Program-made: the position numbers and the translations under genes
NCBI RefSeq assembly: GCF_014645835.1
Contig: NZ_BMMM01000010.1
Location: forward strand, 186,001 to 250,000
DNA length: 64,000 nt
Source of the DNA: Streptomyces albiflavescens
Lineage (GTDB): Bacteria; Actinomycetota; Actinomycetes; Streptomycetales; Streptomycetaceae
Direction of reading: 5' to 3'
Notes under the pieces: generated by a model
Database searches by the model: none
Told to the model about the DNA's origin: nothing
What the model saw: the letters and a program-made list of their open reading frames with translations, nothing else
In this document: piece after piece, positions 1 to 9,658 of the stretch
Numbering within the stretch: position 1 is the first letter of the stretch
Layout: every line of letters begins with the position of its first letter

Positions 1-1943
1 GCCGCCTCCGGCGAGACATCCAGCAGGACCGTCAGATGCGGTACGAGTCCATTCGTCGCCCACCGGTTGATGCGGGCGATCTCCGTCGGCGACAGGTCAC
101 GGCCCGCACCCTGGTAGGCCACGGACGAGTCGATGTACCGGTCGGAGATGACGACGGCACCCCGCTCCAGCGCGGGCCGCACCACCGTGTCGACGTGCTC
201 CGCGCGGTCGGCGGCGTACAGCAGCGCCTCCGCGCGGTGCGAAAGCCCCGCCGAGGACACGTCCAGCAGGATCGACCGCAGCCGCTTGCCGACCGGCGTG
301 GCGCCCGGTTCCCGGGTCAGCACGACCTCGTGGCCCTTGGCGCGGATCCACTCGGCGAGCGCCGTCGCCTGGGTGGACTTGCCGGCCCCGTCGCCGCCCT
401 CCAGGGCGATGAAGAAGCCGTTCGTGGCGGGCACCTGCGCCGGGTCGTCGCCGCCGCGCAGCGCGTCCAGCAGGTCGTGCCGCAGCGGCACTCCGGAGCG
501 GTCGTCGACCTTGGCGAGCACCAGCGCCGCGACGGGCAGCAGCAGCGCGCCCACCAGCATGAGCGTGAAGGCGGCGCCCCCGTGCGCGAACACGAACTTG
601 CCGTTCTCCAGCCGGTGCGGGCCGATCGCGGCGGCCACCAGGGGTGCCACCAGCGCGCCGAGCGCCACGAAGACCCGTACGACCGCGTGCAGATGTTCGG
701 TCGTCCGGGCCCGCCGGTACTCCTCGGCCTCCTGGTCGAGGAGCGCGTGCCCGGTGTTCGCGGCGACGCCGGCGCCGATGCCCGCGAAGGCGACGATCAG
801 CACCACGGTGGCGACGTCCGGGACCAGCCCGGCGGCCAGCAGCGCGACCCCGGTGAAGGCGATCGCCAGGGAAAGCAGCCTGCGCCGCGACAGCGACGGC
901 AGCACCGAAGGGGCCGTACGGATGCCGATGACGACACCCCCGGTCAGGGCCAGCACCAGCAGCCCGTACGTCACCGGTCCGCCGCCCAGATCCTTGGCGT
1001 GCAGCACGGAGACGGAGACGGCGGCCGAGATGGCCCCGGCGACCGCGGCGCAGGCCAGGACCAGCAGCGGAATCGCGCCGGTACGGCCCTTGTCGACGCC
1101 GGTGCCCGTCTTGGGACGGCGCAGTCCCTCGAGGGGCGACCGCGCGCGGGGGGTGCGTGCGTCGGGCAGTTCGAGGAACGTGAGCACCGAGAGCGAGGCG
1201 GCGAACAGTCCGGCCGCCACATACGAGGCGAGCGCCACCTGGTGCTGGTCGAACCAGGCGATCCCGGCGCCCAGCAGGTTGTTGACGAGCGACACCACGA
1301 CGAGCGCGGCGGCCGCGAGCGGCACCGCCATGAACGCCGTACGCAGCGACAGGCGCCGCAGCGCGTCCATGTGGTCCGGCAGCGGGCGCACCGTGGCACC
1401 CTCCAGCGGGGGCGCGGGCAGCAGCGCGGGCGCCGCGCTCTCCCGGCACACCGTCCAGAACCGCTCGGCGACACCGGTCACGAACGCGGTGACCAGGAGG
1501 ACGGCGAGCGCGTCGTCCGGGGTCCAGTCGATCCACAGGGGCGCGACGATGAGGAGCGCGGCCCGCAGGCCGTCGGCTCCGACCATGGTCCAGCGCCGGT
1601 CGAGGGGCCCCTCCGGTGATGTCAGAGAGGTGAGCGGCCCAAGAAGCACGGCTCCGAAGAGCAGCGTCGCGAGCACGCGTGCCCCGAAGACGGCCGCCAC
1701 GGCGAGGGCCACTCCGCGGTAGCCACCGCCGAACGATCCCTCGAAGATCGCCGCCTGGAGGGCCAGGACGACCAGCACAAGCAGGGCCAGGGCGTCGGCG
1801 ACACCTCCTACGAGCTGTGCGCTCCACAGCCGCTTCAACTGCGGCTGGCGCAGCAGCGCGCGAACGGCGCGCTCGCGGGAATCTGCGACCAGGGCGTCGT
1901 CGGGGGCCGGGTTGTGGGCCGTTGGCTGCTCGGCTCGCGTCAT
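1..1943 (-). CDS. tmk: dTMP kinase fused to an N-terminal MFS-like membrane domain (3' end beyond window)
   Basis: Thymidylate kinase phosphorylates dTMP to dTDP in DNA precursor synthesis. The visible 647 residues begin MTRAEQPTAHNP. Roughly the first 490 residues hold about a dozen hydrophobic segments resembling a major facilitator transporter. The kinase domain follows, with P-loop GGDGAGKST near residue 513 and the SDRYIDSSVAYQGAG segment near the window edge. The C-terminus is missing because the gene runs off position 1. The ATG at 1943 lies 6 nt after a TAGGCT box and has no Shine-Dalgarno, suggesting a leaderless mRNA. A large membrane-fused Tmk is the usual streptomycete form, whereas most bacteria have a roughly 210-residue soluble enzyme. 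What the membrane half transports, if anything, is not evident. Confidence 0.93.
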   Translation of the reverse strand, partial: MTRAEQPTAHNPAPDDALVADSRERAVRALLRQPQLKRLWSAQLVGGVADALALLVLVVLALQAAIFEGSFGGGYRGVALAVAAVFGARVLATLLFGAVLLGPLTSLTSPEGPLDRRWTMVGADGLRAALLIVAPLWIDWTPDDALAVLLVTAFVTGVAERFWTVCRESAAPALLPAPPLEGATVRPLPDHMDALRRLSLRTAFMAVPLAAAALVVVSLVNNLLGAGIAWFDQHQVALASYVAAGLFAASLSVLTFLELPDARTPRARSPLEGLRRPKTGTGVDKGRTGAIPLLVLACAAVAGAISAAVSVSVLHAKDLGGGPVTYGLLVLALTGGVVIGIRTAPSVLPSLSRRRLLSLAIAFTGVALLAAGLVPDVATVVLIVAFAGIGAGVAANTGHALLDQEAEEYRRARTTEHLHAVVRVFVALGALVAPLVAAAIGPHRLENGKFVFAHGGAAFTLMLVGALLLPVAALVLAKVDDRSGVPLRHDLLDALRGGDDPAQVPATNGFFIALEGGDGAGKSTQATALAEWIRAKGHEVVLTREPGATPVGKRLRSILLDVSSAGLSHRAEALLYAADRAEHVDTVVRPALERGAVVISDRYIDSSVAYQGAGRDLSPTEIARINRWATNGLVPHLTVLLDVSPEA

Positions 1944-1949
1944 CCTGCA

Positions 1950-1955
1950 AGCCTA
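1950..1955 (-). promoter_or_regulatory. -10 box of a probable leaderless tmk promoter
   Basis: Read on the minus strand, TAGGCT is followed by 6 nt and then the tmk ATG. This is the spacing expected when transcription starts at the start codon. Confidence 0.45.
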
Positions 1956-1998
1956 TCCGGACCCACTGACTCCCCGAAGGGGTGGCCGAACATACGGA

Positions 1999-2026
1999 CG
2001 CCCCCACACCAGAAGGTGTAGGGGCG
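1999..2026 (-). terminator. Hairpin downstream of topA
   Basis: A 12-bp inverted repeat with one mismatch and an AGAA loop lies between the topA stop and the tmk start. It is likely the topA transcription terminator. Confidence 0.5.
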
Positions 2027-2102
2027 TATACGTGCCAAGCACCTCAGGCACACGGAAACCGACGCTCGGAAGCGGTCGTCATCCCCGTGGGCCCCTGGTG
2101 CC

Positions 2103-4904
2103 TCAGCCCTCCGAAGCCGCCGTCTTCTTGGCGGCGGTCTTCTTGGCAGGCGCCTTCTTGGCGGCCGTCTTCGAAGTCGTCGTCTTCTTCGCGGCCGTCT
2201 TCTTGGCAGGGGCCTTCTTGGCGGGTGCCTTCTTCGCGGCCGTCTTCTTCGCCGGGCCCTTGGCGCGCTTCTCGGCGAGCAGCTCGTAGCCGCGCTCCGG
2301 GGTGATGTCCTCGACGCTGTCGCCGGACCGCAGGGTCGCGTTGGTCTCGCCGTCGGTCACGTACGGCCCGAAACGGCCGTCCTTGACGACGACGGGCTTC
2401 CCGCTGACCGGGTCCTCGCCCAGCTCCTTCAGCGGCGGCTTGGCGGCCGCACGGCCACGCTGCTTGGGCTGCGAGTAGATCTCCAGCGCCTCTTCGAGCG
2501 TGATGGTGAAGAGCTGGTCCTCGGACTGCAGCGAGCGCGAGTCCGTGCCCTTCTTCAGGTACGGCCCGTAGCGCCCGTTCTGCGCGGTGATCTCCACGCC
2601 CTCGGCGTCCTTGCCGACGACGCGCGGCAGGGACATCAGCTTGAGGGCGTCCTCGAGCGTCACCGTGTCGAGCGACATCGACTTGAACAGCGAGGCCGTA
2701 CGCGGCTTGACCGCGTTCTTGCCCGTCTTCGGGGTGCCCTCGGGCAGCACCTCGGTGACGTACGGGCCGTAGCGGCCGTCCCTGGCGATGATCTGGTGGC
2801 CGGTCTCCGGGTCGGCGCCCAGCTCGAAGTCACCGCTCGGCTTGGCGAGCAGCTCCTCCGCGAGCTCGACCGTCAGCTCGTCGGGGGCCAGGTCCTCGGG
2901 CACATCGGCACGCTGGTGGTTCTCGGAGTCCTTCTCGCCGCGCTCGATGTACGGGCCGTAGCGCCCGACGCGCAGCACGATGTCGTTGCCGACCGGGAAG
3001 GACGACACCTCGCGGGCGTCGATGGCACCCAGGTCGGTGACGAGCTCCTTGAGGCCCCCGAGGTGGTCACCGTCGCCGTTGCCCGCCTCGGCGGCACCGG
3101 TCGCCTCGCCCTCGCCGAAGTAGAACCGCTTCAGCCACGGCACGGCCTGCGCCTCGCCGCGTGCGATGCGGTCGAGGTCGTCCTCCATCTTGGCGGTGAA
3201 GTCGTAGTCGACGAGCCGCCCGAAGTGCTTCTCCAGGAGGTTGACCACGGCGAACGACAGGAAGGACGGCACGAGCGCCGTGCCCTTCTTGAACACGTAT
3301 CCGCGATCGAGGATGGTTCCGATGATCGACGCGTACGTCGACGGGCGGCCGATCTCGCGCTCTTCGAGCTCCTTGACCAGGCTGGCCTCGGTGTACCGGG
3401 CCGGGGGCTTGGTGGCGTGCCCGTCGACCGTGATCTCCTCGGCGGACAGCGGGTCGCCCTGGCTGACCTGCGGGAGGCGGCGCTCGCGGTCGTCGAGTTC
3501 GGCGTTCGGGTCGTCCGCGCCCTCGACGTACGCCTTCAGGAAGCCGTGGAAGGTGATCGTCTTGCCGGACGCGCTGAACTCGGCGTCGCGGCCGTCGGAA
3601 GCGGTGCCCGCGATCTTCACGGTGACGGAGTTTCCGACCGCGTCCTTCATCTGGGAGGCGACGGTCCGCTTCCAGATCAGCTCGTACAGCTTGAACTGGT
3701 CGCCGGTCAGACCCGTCTCGGCCGGGGTGCGGAAACGATCACCCGAGGGCCGGATCGCCTCGTGCGCCTCCTGCGCGTTCTTGACCTTTCCGGCGTACGT
3801 CCGCGGCTGGGGCGGCAGGTAGTCGGCGCCGTAAAGGTGCGTGACCTGGGCGCGGGCGGCGGCGACCGCCGTGTCCGACAGGGTCGTGGAGTCCGTACGC
3901 ATGTAGGTGATGAAGCCGTTCTCGTACAGCTTCTGCGCCACCTGCATGGTCGCCTTCGCGCCGAAGCCGAGCTTGCGCGAGGCCTCCTGCTGGAGCGTCG
4001 TCGTGCGGAACGGCGCGTACGGCGAGCGGCGGTACGGCTTGGACTCGACCGAGCGGACCGAGAAGTTCGTGTTCTCCAGGGCGGCGGCGAGCGCGCGGGC
4101 GTTCGCCTCGTCCAGGTGGAGCGTGTTCGCGCTCTTCAGCCGGCCGAGCGAGTCGAAGTCGCGGCCCTGGGCGACGCGCTTCCCGTCGACCGTCGTCAGG
4201 CGGGCGACCAGGGACGACGGGTCGCTGGGGTCGCCGGCGCGGCCGGTGCCGAAGGTGCCGGTCAGGTCCCAGTACTCGGCGGAACGGAAGGCGATGCGCT
4301 CGCGCTCCCGCTCGACGACGAGGCGGGTCGCCACGGACTGGACACGGCCCGCCGACAGGCGCGGCATGACCTTCTTCCACAGGACCGGCGAGACCTCGTA
4401 GCCGTAGAGACGGTCGAGGATGCGGCGGGTCTCCTGGGCGTCGACCATGCGCTGGTTGAGGTCGCGCGGGTTGGCGACGGCTTCGCGGATCGCGTCCTTG
4501 GTGATCTCGTGGAAGACCATCCGCTTGACCGGGACCTTGGGCTTCAGGACCTCCAGGAGGTGCCACGCGATGGCTTCGCCCTCGCGGTCCTCATCGGTGG
4601 CGAGGAAGAGTTCGTCGGAGTCCTTCAGCAGGTCCTTGAGCTTCTTGACCTGGGCCCTCTTGTCAGCGTTGACCACGTAGATCGGCTGGAAGTCGTGCTC
4701 GACGTCCACGCCGAGGCGGCGCACCTCGCCGGTGTACTTCTCCGGCACCTCCGCGGCGCCGTTCGGGAGGTCGCGGATGTGCCCGACGCTCGCTTCGACG
4801 ACATAGCCGGGGCCGAGATAGCCCTTGATCGTCTTCGCCTTGGCAGGCGACTCGACGATGACGAGTCGGCGGCCGCTGTGTGCGGTGTCGCTGGTCGGGG
4901 ACAA
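2103..4904 (-). CDS. topA: DNA topoisomerase I
   Basis: Type IA topoisomerase relaxing negative supercoils. The protein has 933 residues. It opens with the Toprim motif RRLVIVESPAKAKTIKGYLG, continues with the acidic ATDEDREGEAIAWH segment, and has the catalytic tyrosine region GFITYMRTDSTTLS near residue 335. Several C-terminal repeats carry the RYGPY/RFGPY signature. The last 45 or so residues are a basic KKAPAKK/KKTAAKK tail, as in other streptomycete TopA proteins, thought to bind DNA and increase processivity. The start is a TTG preceded by GGAGAG at good spacing; the conserved Toprim segment begins 12 residues later. It stands alone, followed by a hairpin and then tmk on the same strand. 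Confidence 0.97.
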   Translation of the reverse strand: MSPTSDTAHSGRRLVIVESPAKAKTIKGYLGPGYVVEASVGHIRDLPNGAAEVPEKYTGEVRRLGVDVEHDFQPIYVVNADKRAQVKKLKDLLKDSDELFLATDEDREGEAIAWHLLEVLKPKVPVKRMVFHEITKDAIREAVANPRDLNQRMVDAQETRRILDRLYGYEVSPVLWKKVMPRLSAGRVQSVATRLVVERERERIAFRSAEYWDLTGTFGTGRAGDPSDPSSLVARLTTVDGKRVAQGRDFDSLGRLKSANTLHLDEANARALAAALENTNFSVRSVESKPYRRSPYAPFRTTTLQQEASRKLGFGAKATMQVAQKLYENGFITYMRTDSTTLSDTAVAAARAQVTHLYGADYLPPQPRTYAGKVKNAQEAHEAIRPSGDRFRTPAETGLTGDQFKLYELIWKRTVASQMKDAVGNSVTVKIAGTASDGRDAEFSASGKTITFHGFLKAYVEGADDPNAELDDRERRLPQVSQGDPLSAEEITVDGHATKPPARYTEASLVKELEEREIGRPSTYASIIGTILDRGYVFKKGTALVPSFLSFAVVNLLEKHFGRLVDYDFTAKMEDDLDRIARGEAQAVPWLKRFYFGEGEATGAAEAGNGDGDHLGGLKELVTDLGAIDAREVSSFPVGNDIVLRVGRYGPYIERGEKDSENHQRADVPEDLAPDELTVELAEELLAKPSGDFELGADPETGHQIIARDGRYGPYVTEVLPEGTPKTGKNAVKPRTASLFKSMSLDTVTLEDALKLMSLPRVVGKDAEGVEITAQNGRYGPYLKKGTDSRSLQSEDQLFTITLEEALEIYSQPKQRGRAAAKPPLKELGEDPVSGKPVVVKDGRFGPYVTDGETNATLRSGDSVEDITPERGYELLAEKRAKGPAKKTAAKKAPAKKAPAKKTAAKKTTTSKTAAKKAPAKKTAAKKTAASEG

Positions 4905-5141
4905 CTTCGCTCTTCTCTCCGGTCGACGCGGGGGGTCCTCCCCAGGTCTTGCTCCCGGGGGTCGGGTCGTGCTGACGCTGCGGAGTGTGACGGTACATCC
5001 CGCCCCCGTGTCAAACGGGAAAAGCCCGCAACGGCCACTCGAACGGTAACCCGACTACCGCCATTCCTGCCGCCCGGAGTGTCCACCAGCACTTTCGGGC
5101 CTATCCGGAGCGTGACCTCCCAGTTACCGGAGCCCCTGTCC

Positions 5142-5339
5142 TCACGCGCGCGTGAAACACCACATCCCGAGTGCCAGCGCAACGGTTCCGGCGACGCTTG
5201 CGAGCGTCGCCGATGCGACGCGGTTCACACCGTGGGCGACGGGCTCGCCCTGCCGCAGCCGAACCGCGGTCCAGGCCAGCAGTCCCCCTCCGAACAGGGC
5301 GAACATCACCCCCACGAAGATCGCCGGTCCGCTTTCCAT
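5142..5339 (-). CDS. Small two-helix membrane protein
   Basis: A 65-residue protein of unknown function. Two hydrophobic segments (about residues 6-26 and 41-60) flank a short basic loop, RLRQGEPVAHGVNR, suggesting a hairpin in the cytoplasmic membrane. The ATG is preceded by AAAGGAC at normal spacing. It lies upstream of topA and downstream of the Ser/Thr kinase, all on the minus strand, but a gap of about 240 bp to topA argues against one tight operon. No catalytic motif is seen. The call rests on coding bias, a ribosome binding site and conserved-looking position rather than on family recognition. Confidence 0.6.
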   Translation of the reverse strand: MESGPAIFVGVMFALFGGGLLAWTAVRLRQGEPVAHGVNRVASATLASVAGTVALALGMWCFTRA

Positions 5340-5446
5340 GGTGTGTCCTTTCGCCCCGAGTCCTCAGGCTCGGGAGGCTGACACGCCCCGGAAGCGGATG
5401 CGCGAACCTGCGGTGAACGCCGGGCGACCAGAACCCCATGGGGCGC

Positions 5447-7906
5447 TCAGACCGTGCCGGGCGTGGGTATCTTCCCGGTCGTCTTCGTGTTGTCGGCGTG
5501 GCCCACCGTGCACACGACTGTGGTGAATCCGTCGTTCCAGTCCTCCTTGTCGCCCAGCCAGCCGTAGGTCTTCAGCTCCGATCCGGGCGCCCAACTCGAC
5601 TCGAACTTGTTGCTGCAGAGCTTTCCTCCGTTGTCGACTCCCTTCTTGTAGTCCATGTCCTTCGGCGCGGCGGCGAACCCGACGACCTGGTCGGTGTGCG
5701 GCTTGGCACAGTCGGTCAGCAGGGACTGGAACGAGTCGCCACCCTTGTCGACGTACGTCCAGCAGTCCCCGATGGCCATTTGCGCGGCGTACAAGTCCAT
5801 GTTCTTGTCGCGGAACCGAGCGACTTCGCCCCCGATGGGGACATGCCGTCCGAGTACGAGACATGCCGTAGCCCCGTCGGCCGCCGTGAACCCCGCCTTC
5901 GTCGGGACGAGGGCGTAGGCGCCCGCGTCGGGCAGGGCGGTGGCCACCGGCTCGGCCTGCCCCGCGCAGCGTGTCGTGCCCTGGGCGCGGGCGTCGGCGT
6001 AGTCGGTCGCCGTGTCGACGGCCACGACCTGGCCGTCCGGCCAGTCGTCGGCGCAGTCCACGACGCCGAGGTTCGGCACCGACTTGAACGGCGTGCCTGA
6101 CCAGACCGCCTTCACACAGTCGCCCGCCTGCAACGGGTCGGTGAGCCCGGCCTGTTCGCCGTACGGGTAGACCGGCCCCGTCGGCTCCGGCGCCGATGTG
6201 CTCGCCGAAGCCGACGGGGCCTTCTTCGCCTCGCTGCCCTTCCTGTCGCCGTCGCCGCCCGTCAGCGAGACGGCTGCCCAGGCGCCGCCTGCGATCACGA
6301 GGACGACGCCCACGACGAGGGCGATGAGGGCGGCGGGCTTCTTGTGCCCCGCGTGCGGCGGAGGCGGCCCGGACGGACCGCCCGCATAGGGCCCCGGCCC
6401 GGAGCGGCTGCCTACGTACGTGTGGGGGGTCGGCAGGGGCGGGCCGCCCTCGTGGGGCGGGGGTGCGCCGGTCCCCGCGTACGGCGAGTCCGGGCCGCTC
6501 GCGTAGGGGTTGTTGCGCAAGTCGTACGCACCCCGCGGGGCCACCGAACTCCAAGGGCCGTACGGCGAGGGGGTGCCGGAGGTCGGTGCGGACGGGCCGC
6601 CCGGCGTGGCGGAACCACCGGCTCCGGGGGTGTCACCCACGCCCGGGCCGACCGGACCACCGGGCGTCTGCGGGGTGTTCGGCGTGGGTGGCGCGCCCGG
6701 CGTCCGGGGGCTGTGCGGGGTCGATGGGGTGCCCGGCGTCGATCCCCCGGCCCGGTCCCCGTACTGGCCGCTGCCGTACGGCCCCTGCGCCGAAGCTCCC
6801 GACTGCCCCGGGGGCGAGCCCACGACATACCCAGGAGGCGCCCCCGCGACATACCCGGGAGGCGCCCCCGCGACATACCCGGGAGGCGCCCCCGCGACCT
6901 CGTCCGAGGGCACGCTCGCGGACGGGCTGCCGGGCACGGCCCCGAAGCCGCCGGGCGGTGGCGCGAATCCGCCGGGCGCAGGCTCCGGCAGGGGCGTCGC
7001 TCCCCACCCGGGCGGGGGCCCGAACCCCGCGCCCGCCGCTCCCCGCAGCACGCGCTCCAGCCCCCGCGCGACCGCCTCCGGCGACGACCTCCGTACCGGG
7101 TCCTTGACGAGCAACCCGTGCAGCACGGGTGTCAGTTCACCGGCGCGGGTCGGCGGCGTGGGCTCCTCGCCGAGCAGGGCCGTCAGTGTCGCGTAGTCGC
7201 CGCGGCGGTCGAAGGGGCCGCGGCCTTCGACGGCGGCGTACAGCGTGGCGCCCAGGGAGAAGAGATCGGCGGCGGGGGTGGGCGGCTCGCCGCGGGCGCG
7301 CTCGGGGGCGAGGTAGCCGGGCGTGCCCAGAATGCCGGCGGTGGCGGTGAGCCGTGGCTCACGGGACTCCGGCTGAAGCGCGATCCCGTAGTCGGTGAGC
7401 AGCACGCGCGCGTAGGGATCGCCCGAAGCGTCCGGCGCCAGAAGGATGTTGGCCGGTTTCACATCCCTGCGGAGGATGCCGATCCGGTGTCCCGCGGTGA
7501 GCGCGTCGAGGACGGCGAGCCCGATCCGAGCGGTCACCGCGGGCGACAACGGCCCCGACCGCCGTACCACCGCCTGGAGATCGATCGCGTCCGGCACGTA
7601 CTCCATGACGATCCACGGCAGCCCCTCGTGCACCACCACGTCGTGCACGGTGGCCACATGGGGATGCCCACGCAACCGCGCCGCATGCCGGGCCTCGCTG
7701 CGCGCCCGCGCGATGCGCTGTGCGGGCTCGCTCGCGTCCATCGGCACGTCCGGCAGCGCGACCTCCTTCATGGAGACCTCGCAGGCCAACTCCTCGTCGT
7801 ACGCGAGCCATACGCGCCCCATGCCGCCCGCGCCGAGCGTCCGCAGCAGCCGATACCGGCCACTGATGACCCTGCCCTCGCCCTGATCCGGCGTCTCCCC
7901 CGCCAT
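5447..7906 (-). CDS. Ser/Thr protein kinase with Pro/Gly-rich linker, one TM helix and extracellular domain
   Basis: Eukaryotic-type (PknB-like) kinase of 819 residues. The kinase domain occupies residues 12-280: glycine loop LGAGGMGRVW (25-33), lysine in MKEV (47), catalytic loop RRDVKPAN (146-153) and DYG (172-174). Two positions are unusual: Arg replaces the His of HRD, and Tyr replaces Phe of DFG. Asp148, Lys150 and Asn153 are retained, so activity is still likely. A linker of about 250 residues rich in Pro, Gly and Thr follows, including four GAPPGYVA-type octapeptide repeats. Then come one transmembrane helix (ALIALVVGVVLVIAGGAW) and an extracellular domain of about 245 residues with several cysteines. 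The ATG at 7906 is chosen because a GGGGGAGG site precedes it; an in-frame upstream start at 7984 lacks one. Confidence 0.92.
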   Translation of the reverse strand: MAGETPDQGEGRVISGRYRLLRTLGAGGMGRVWLAYDEELACEVSMKEVALPDVPMDASEPAQRIARARSEARHAARLRGHPHVATVHDVVVHEGLPWIVMEYVPDAIDLQAVVRRSGPLSPAVTARIGLAVLDALTAGHRIGILRRDVKPANILLAPDASGDPYARVLLTDYGIALQPESREPRLTATAGILGTPGYLAPERARGEPPTPAADLFSLGATLYAAVEGRGPFDRRGDYATLTALLGEEPTPPTRAGELTPVLHGLLVKDPVRRSSPEAVARGLERVLRGAAGAGFGPPPGWGATPLPEPAPGGFAPPPGGFGAVPGSPSASVPSDEVAGAPPGYVAGAPPGYVAGAPPGYVVGSPPGQSGASAQGPYGSGQYGDRAGGSTPGTPSTPHSPRTPGAPPTPNTPQTPGGPVGPGVGDTPGAGGSATPGGPSAPTSGTPSPYGPWSSVAPRGAYDLRNNPYASGPDSPYAGTGAPPPHEGGPPLPTPHTYVGSRSGPGPYAGGPSGPPPPHAGHKKPAALIALVVGVVLVIAGGAWAAVSLTGGDGDRKGSEAKKAPSASASTSAPEPTGPVYPYGEQAGLTDPLQAGDCVKAVWSGTPFKSVPNLGVVDCADDWPDGQVVAVDTATDYADARAQGTTRCAGQAEPVATALPDAGAYALVPTKAGFTAADGATACLVLGRHVPIGGEVARFRDKNMDLYAAQMAIGDCWTYVDKGGDSFQSLLTDCAKPHTDQVVGFAAAPKDMDYKKGVDNGGKLCSNKFESSWAPGSELKTYGWLGDKEDWNDGFTTVVCTVGHADNTKTTGKIPTPGTV
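6813..6897 (-). repeat. 24-bp tandem repeat inside the kinase gene
   Basis: Three near-identical 24-bp units plus a diverged one encode GAPPGYVA-type octapeptides in the Pro-rich linker of the kinase. The period is a multiple of three, so copy-number change would keep the frame. Confidence 0.8.
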
Positions 7907-8099
7907 CACGCCTCCCCCGAGACAGCGCGCCTCCCCCGAGGACGCGCGGAACTTGTCTCTCGAAGGTAGCTTCGCACGCACCACTGACAGGAGCCCTTTT
8001 GCGGGCCAATACCATCCAATCCCGCCAGAACGGGCACATGTGACTCAGCGGTGCGGGCACGCCTCAGGGGCTACGCACCCGGCACGTCCGCGCCCCTCT

Positions 8100-9629
8100 T
8101 CACACGGCGGGTTCGAGGAACCCCTGCTCCACCAGCAGCCGAATCTGCGCGGGTGTCCGGTCGCGCAGCAACACCGGGTCCTCGCCGACCAATTGCGCGA
8201 TGGCGTCAAGAATCCGGCCCGCGCTGAGCGTGCCGTCGCACACGCCCGCGAAGCCGGCGCCGACCGTGTCCACCTTGGTGGCGCGGCACATTCCGCGGTG
8301 CTGACGCAGCACCACGTGCTCCGGGTCCTCGGCACCGGGCAGCCCCACCTGCTCCTGGACGACCTCTTCGACGAGCTTGAAGTGCCCGGCGAGCAGGGCC
8401 GCGTCGTCGTGCGCCCGCAGATAGTCGACGCGGTCGAAGTGCGCGCGTACGGTCTCGCCGAGCGGCTGCTCCACCGGATGCGGCCACTCCTCCACCGTGA
8501 TCGAGGGCTCGGCGGCCGTCGCCCTGCGCAGCGTGATCCATCCGAAGCCGACGGCCTTCACCTTGCGTGCCTCGAACTCGTCCAGCCACGCGTCGTACCG
8601 CGCCTGGTACTCGGCCGGGTCGTCGCGGTGGTCGCCCGCGTCCCGCAGCCACAACTCCGCGTACTGCGTGACGTCCTGGACCTCACGCTGCACGATCCAC
8701 GCGTCGCAGCCGCGCGGCACCCAGGAGCGCAGCCGGTCCTGCCAGTCCTCGCCCTCCACGTGCTGCCAGTTGGCCAGGAACTGTGCATACCCCCCTTCGT
8801 TCAGGCGATCGCCTGCCTGTTGAACGAGCGTGCGGCACAGATCGTCCCCGCCCATCCCGCCGTCGCGGTAGGTCAGCCGGGCGCCGGGCGAGATCACGAA
8901 GGGCGGGTTCGAGACAATCAGGTCGTACGTCTCGTCGTCCGCGATCGGCTCGAAGAGGGAGCCCTCACGCAGGTCGGCGGCCGGGGCGCCGGAAAGCGCG
9001 AGAGTGAGCGCGGTGATGTGCAGCGCACGAGGGTTGAGGTCGGTCGCGGTCACGCGCGTGGCGTGCTGCGCGGCGTGCAGGGCCTGGATCCCGGAGCCGG
9101 TGCCGAGGTCGAGCGCCGCGGCGACGGGCGTACGGACGGTGATGCCGGCCAGGGTCGTGGAGGCCCCGCCCACCCCGAGGACGACGCCTTCCTCGCGGCT
9201 GCCGATACCGCCCGCGCCGCCGACGGCGCATCCGAGGTCGGACACGATGAACCAGTCCTCGCCGTCGGACCCGCCGTACGGCCGGATGTCCACAGTCGCG
9301 GCGACCTCGTCCCCACCCACCCCGGTCAGCCAGCCGCTGTCCAGACAGTCCTCGACCGGCAGCACGTCCGCCACCCGCGCCTGCGGCACCGGCTGCTGCA
9401 GCAGGAAGAGCCGTACGAGCGCCTCCAGCGGCGTGTCCCCGCGGGTCGCCCGGAGGGCGGGCACGGTCTCACTGCGCGCCAACGCCGCGTACGCGGGGGC
9501 GCCGAGCAGATCGAGCAGTCCGTCGGCGGTGAAGGAGGCGCCTAGCAGGGCGTCCCGCAGCCGAGCGGCGACGTCTACGCGGTCGGACGAGGGCAACGGT
9601 GACAGGCTGGAATGACTCACGCCCCCCAT
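8100..9629 (-). CDS. Class I SAM-dependent methyltransferase (HemK/RlmG-like)
   Basis: A 509-residue protein with an N-terminal accessory domain (about residues 1-165) and a SAM-binding Rossmann domain. Motif I is ALDLGTGSGIQAL, the acidic motif is VTATDLNPRAL, and the catalytic motif is IVSNPPFVISPG. NPPF/NPPY methylates amide or exocyclic amino nitrogens, so the substrate is probably a base in rRNA/DNA or a protein glutamine. A C-terminal extension of about 180 residues lacks a recognisable motif. The ATG at 9629 has GGGAGCGG upstream; a GTG at 9620 is an alternative. The gene is on the same strand as the kinase but separated by about 190 bp. The substrate cannot be told from the sequence. 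Confidence 0.85.
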   Translation of the reverse strand: MGGVSHSSLSPLPSSDRVDVAARLRDALLGASFTADGLLDLLGAPAYAALARSETVPALRATRGDTPLEALVRLFLLQQPVPQARVADVLPVEDCLDSGWLTGVGGDEVAATVDIRPYGGSDGEDWFIVSDLGCAVGGAGGIGSREEGVVLGVGGASTTLAGITVRTPVAAALDLGTGSGIQALHAAQHATRVTATDLNPRALHITALTLALSGAPAADLREGSLFEPIADDETYDLIVSNPPFVISPGARLTYRDGGMGGDDLCRTLVQQAGDRLNEGGYAQFLANWQHVEGEDWQDRLRSWVPRGCDAWIVQREVQDVTQYAELWLRDAGDHRDDPAEYQARYDAWLDEFEARKVKAVGFGWITLRRATAAEPSITVEEWPHPVEQPLGETVRAHFDRVDYLRAHDDAALLAGHFKLVEEVVQEQVGLPGAEDPEHVVLRQHRGMCRATKVDTVGAGFAGVCDGTLSAGRILDAIAQLVGEDPVLLRDRTPAQIRLLVEQGFLEPAV

Positions 9630-9658
9630 TGTGTCCGCTCCCGACGAAAGGGACGTAC

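Noticed and set aside
2796..5381. 861-codon open frame antisense to topA
   Set aside because: It is a GC-bias shadow of topA; the real protein on the other strand has all topoisomerase motifs and a ribosome binding site.
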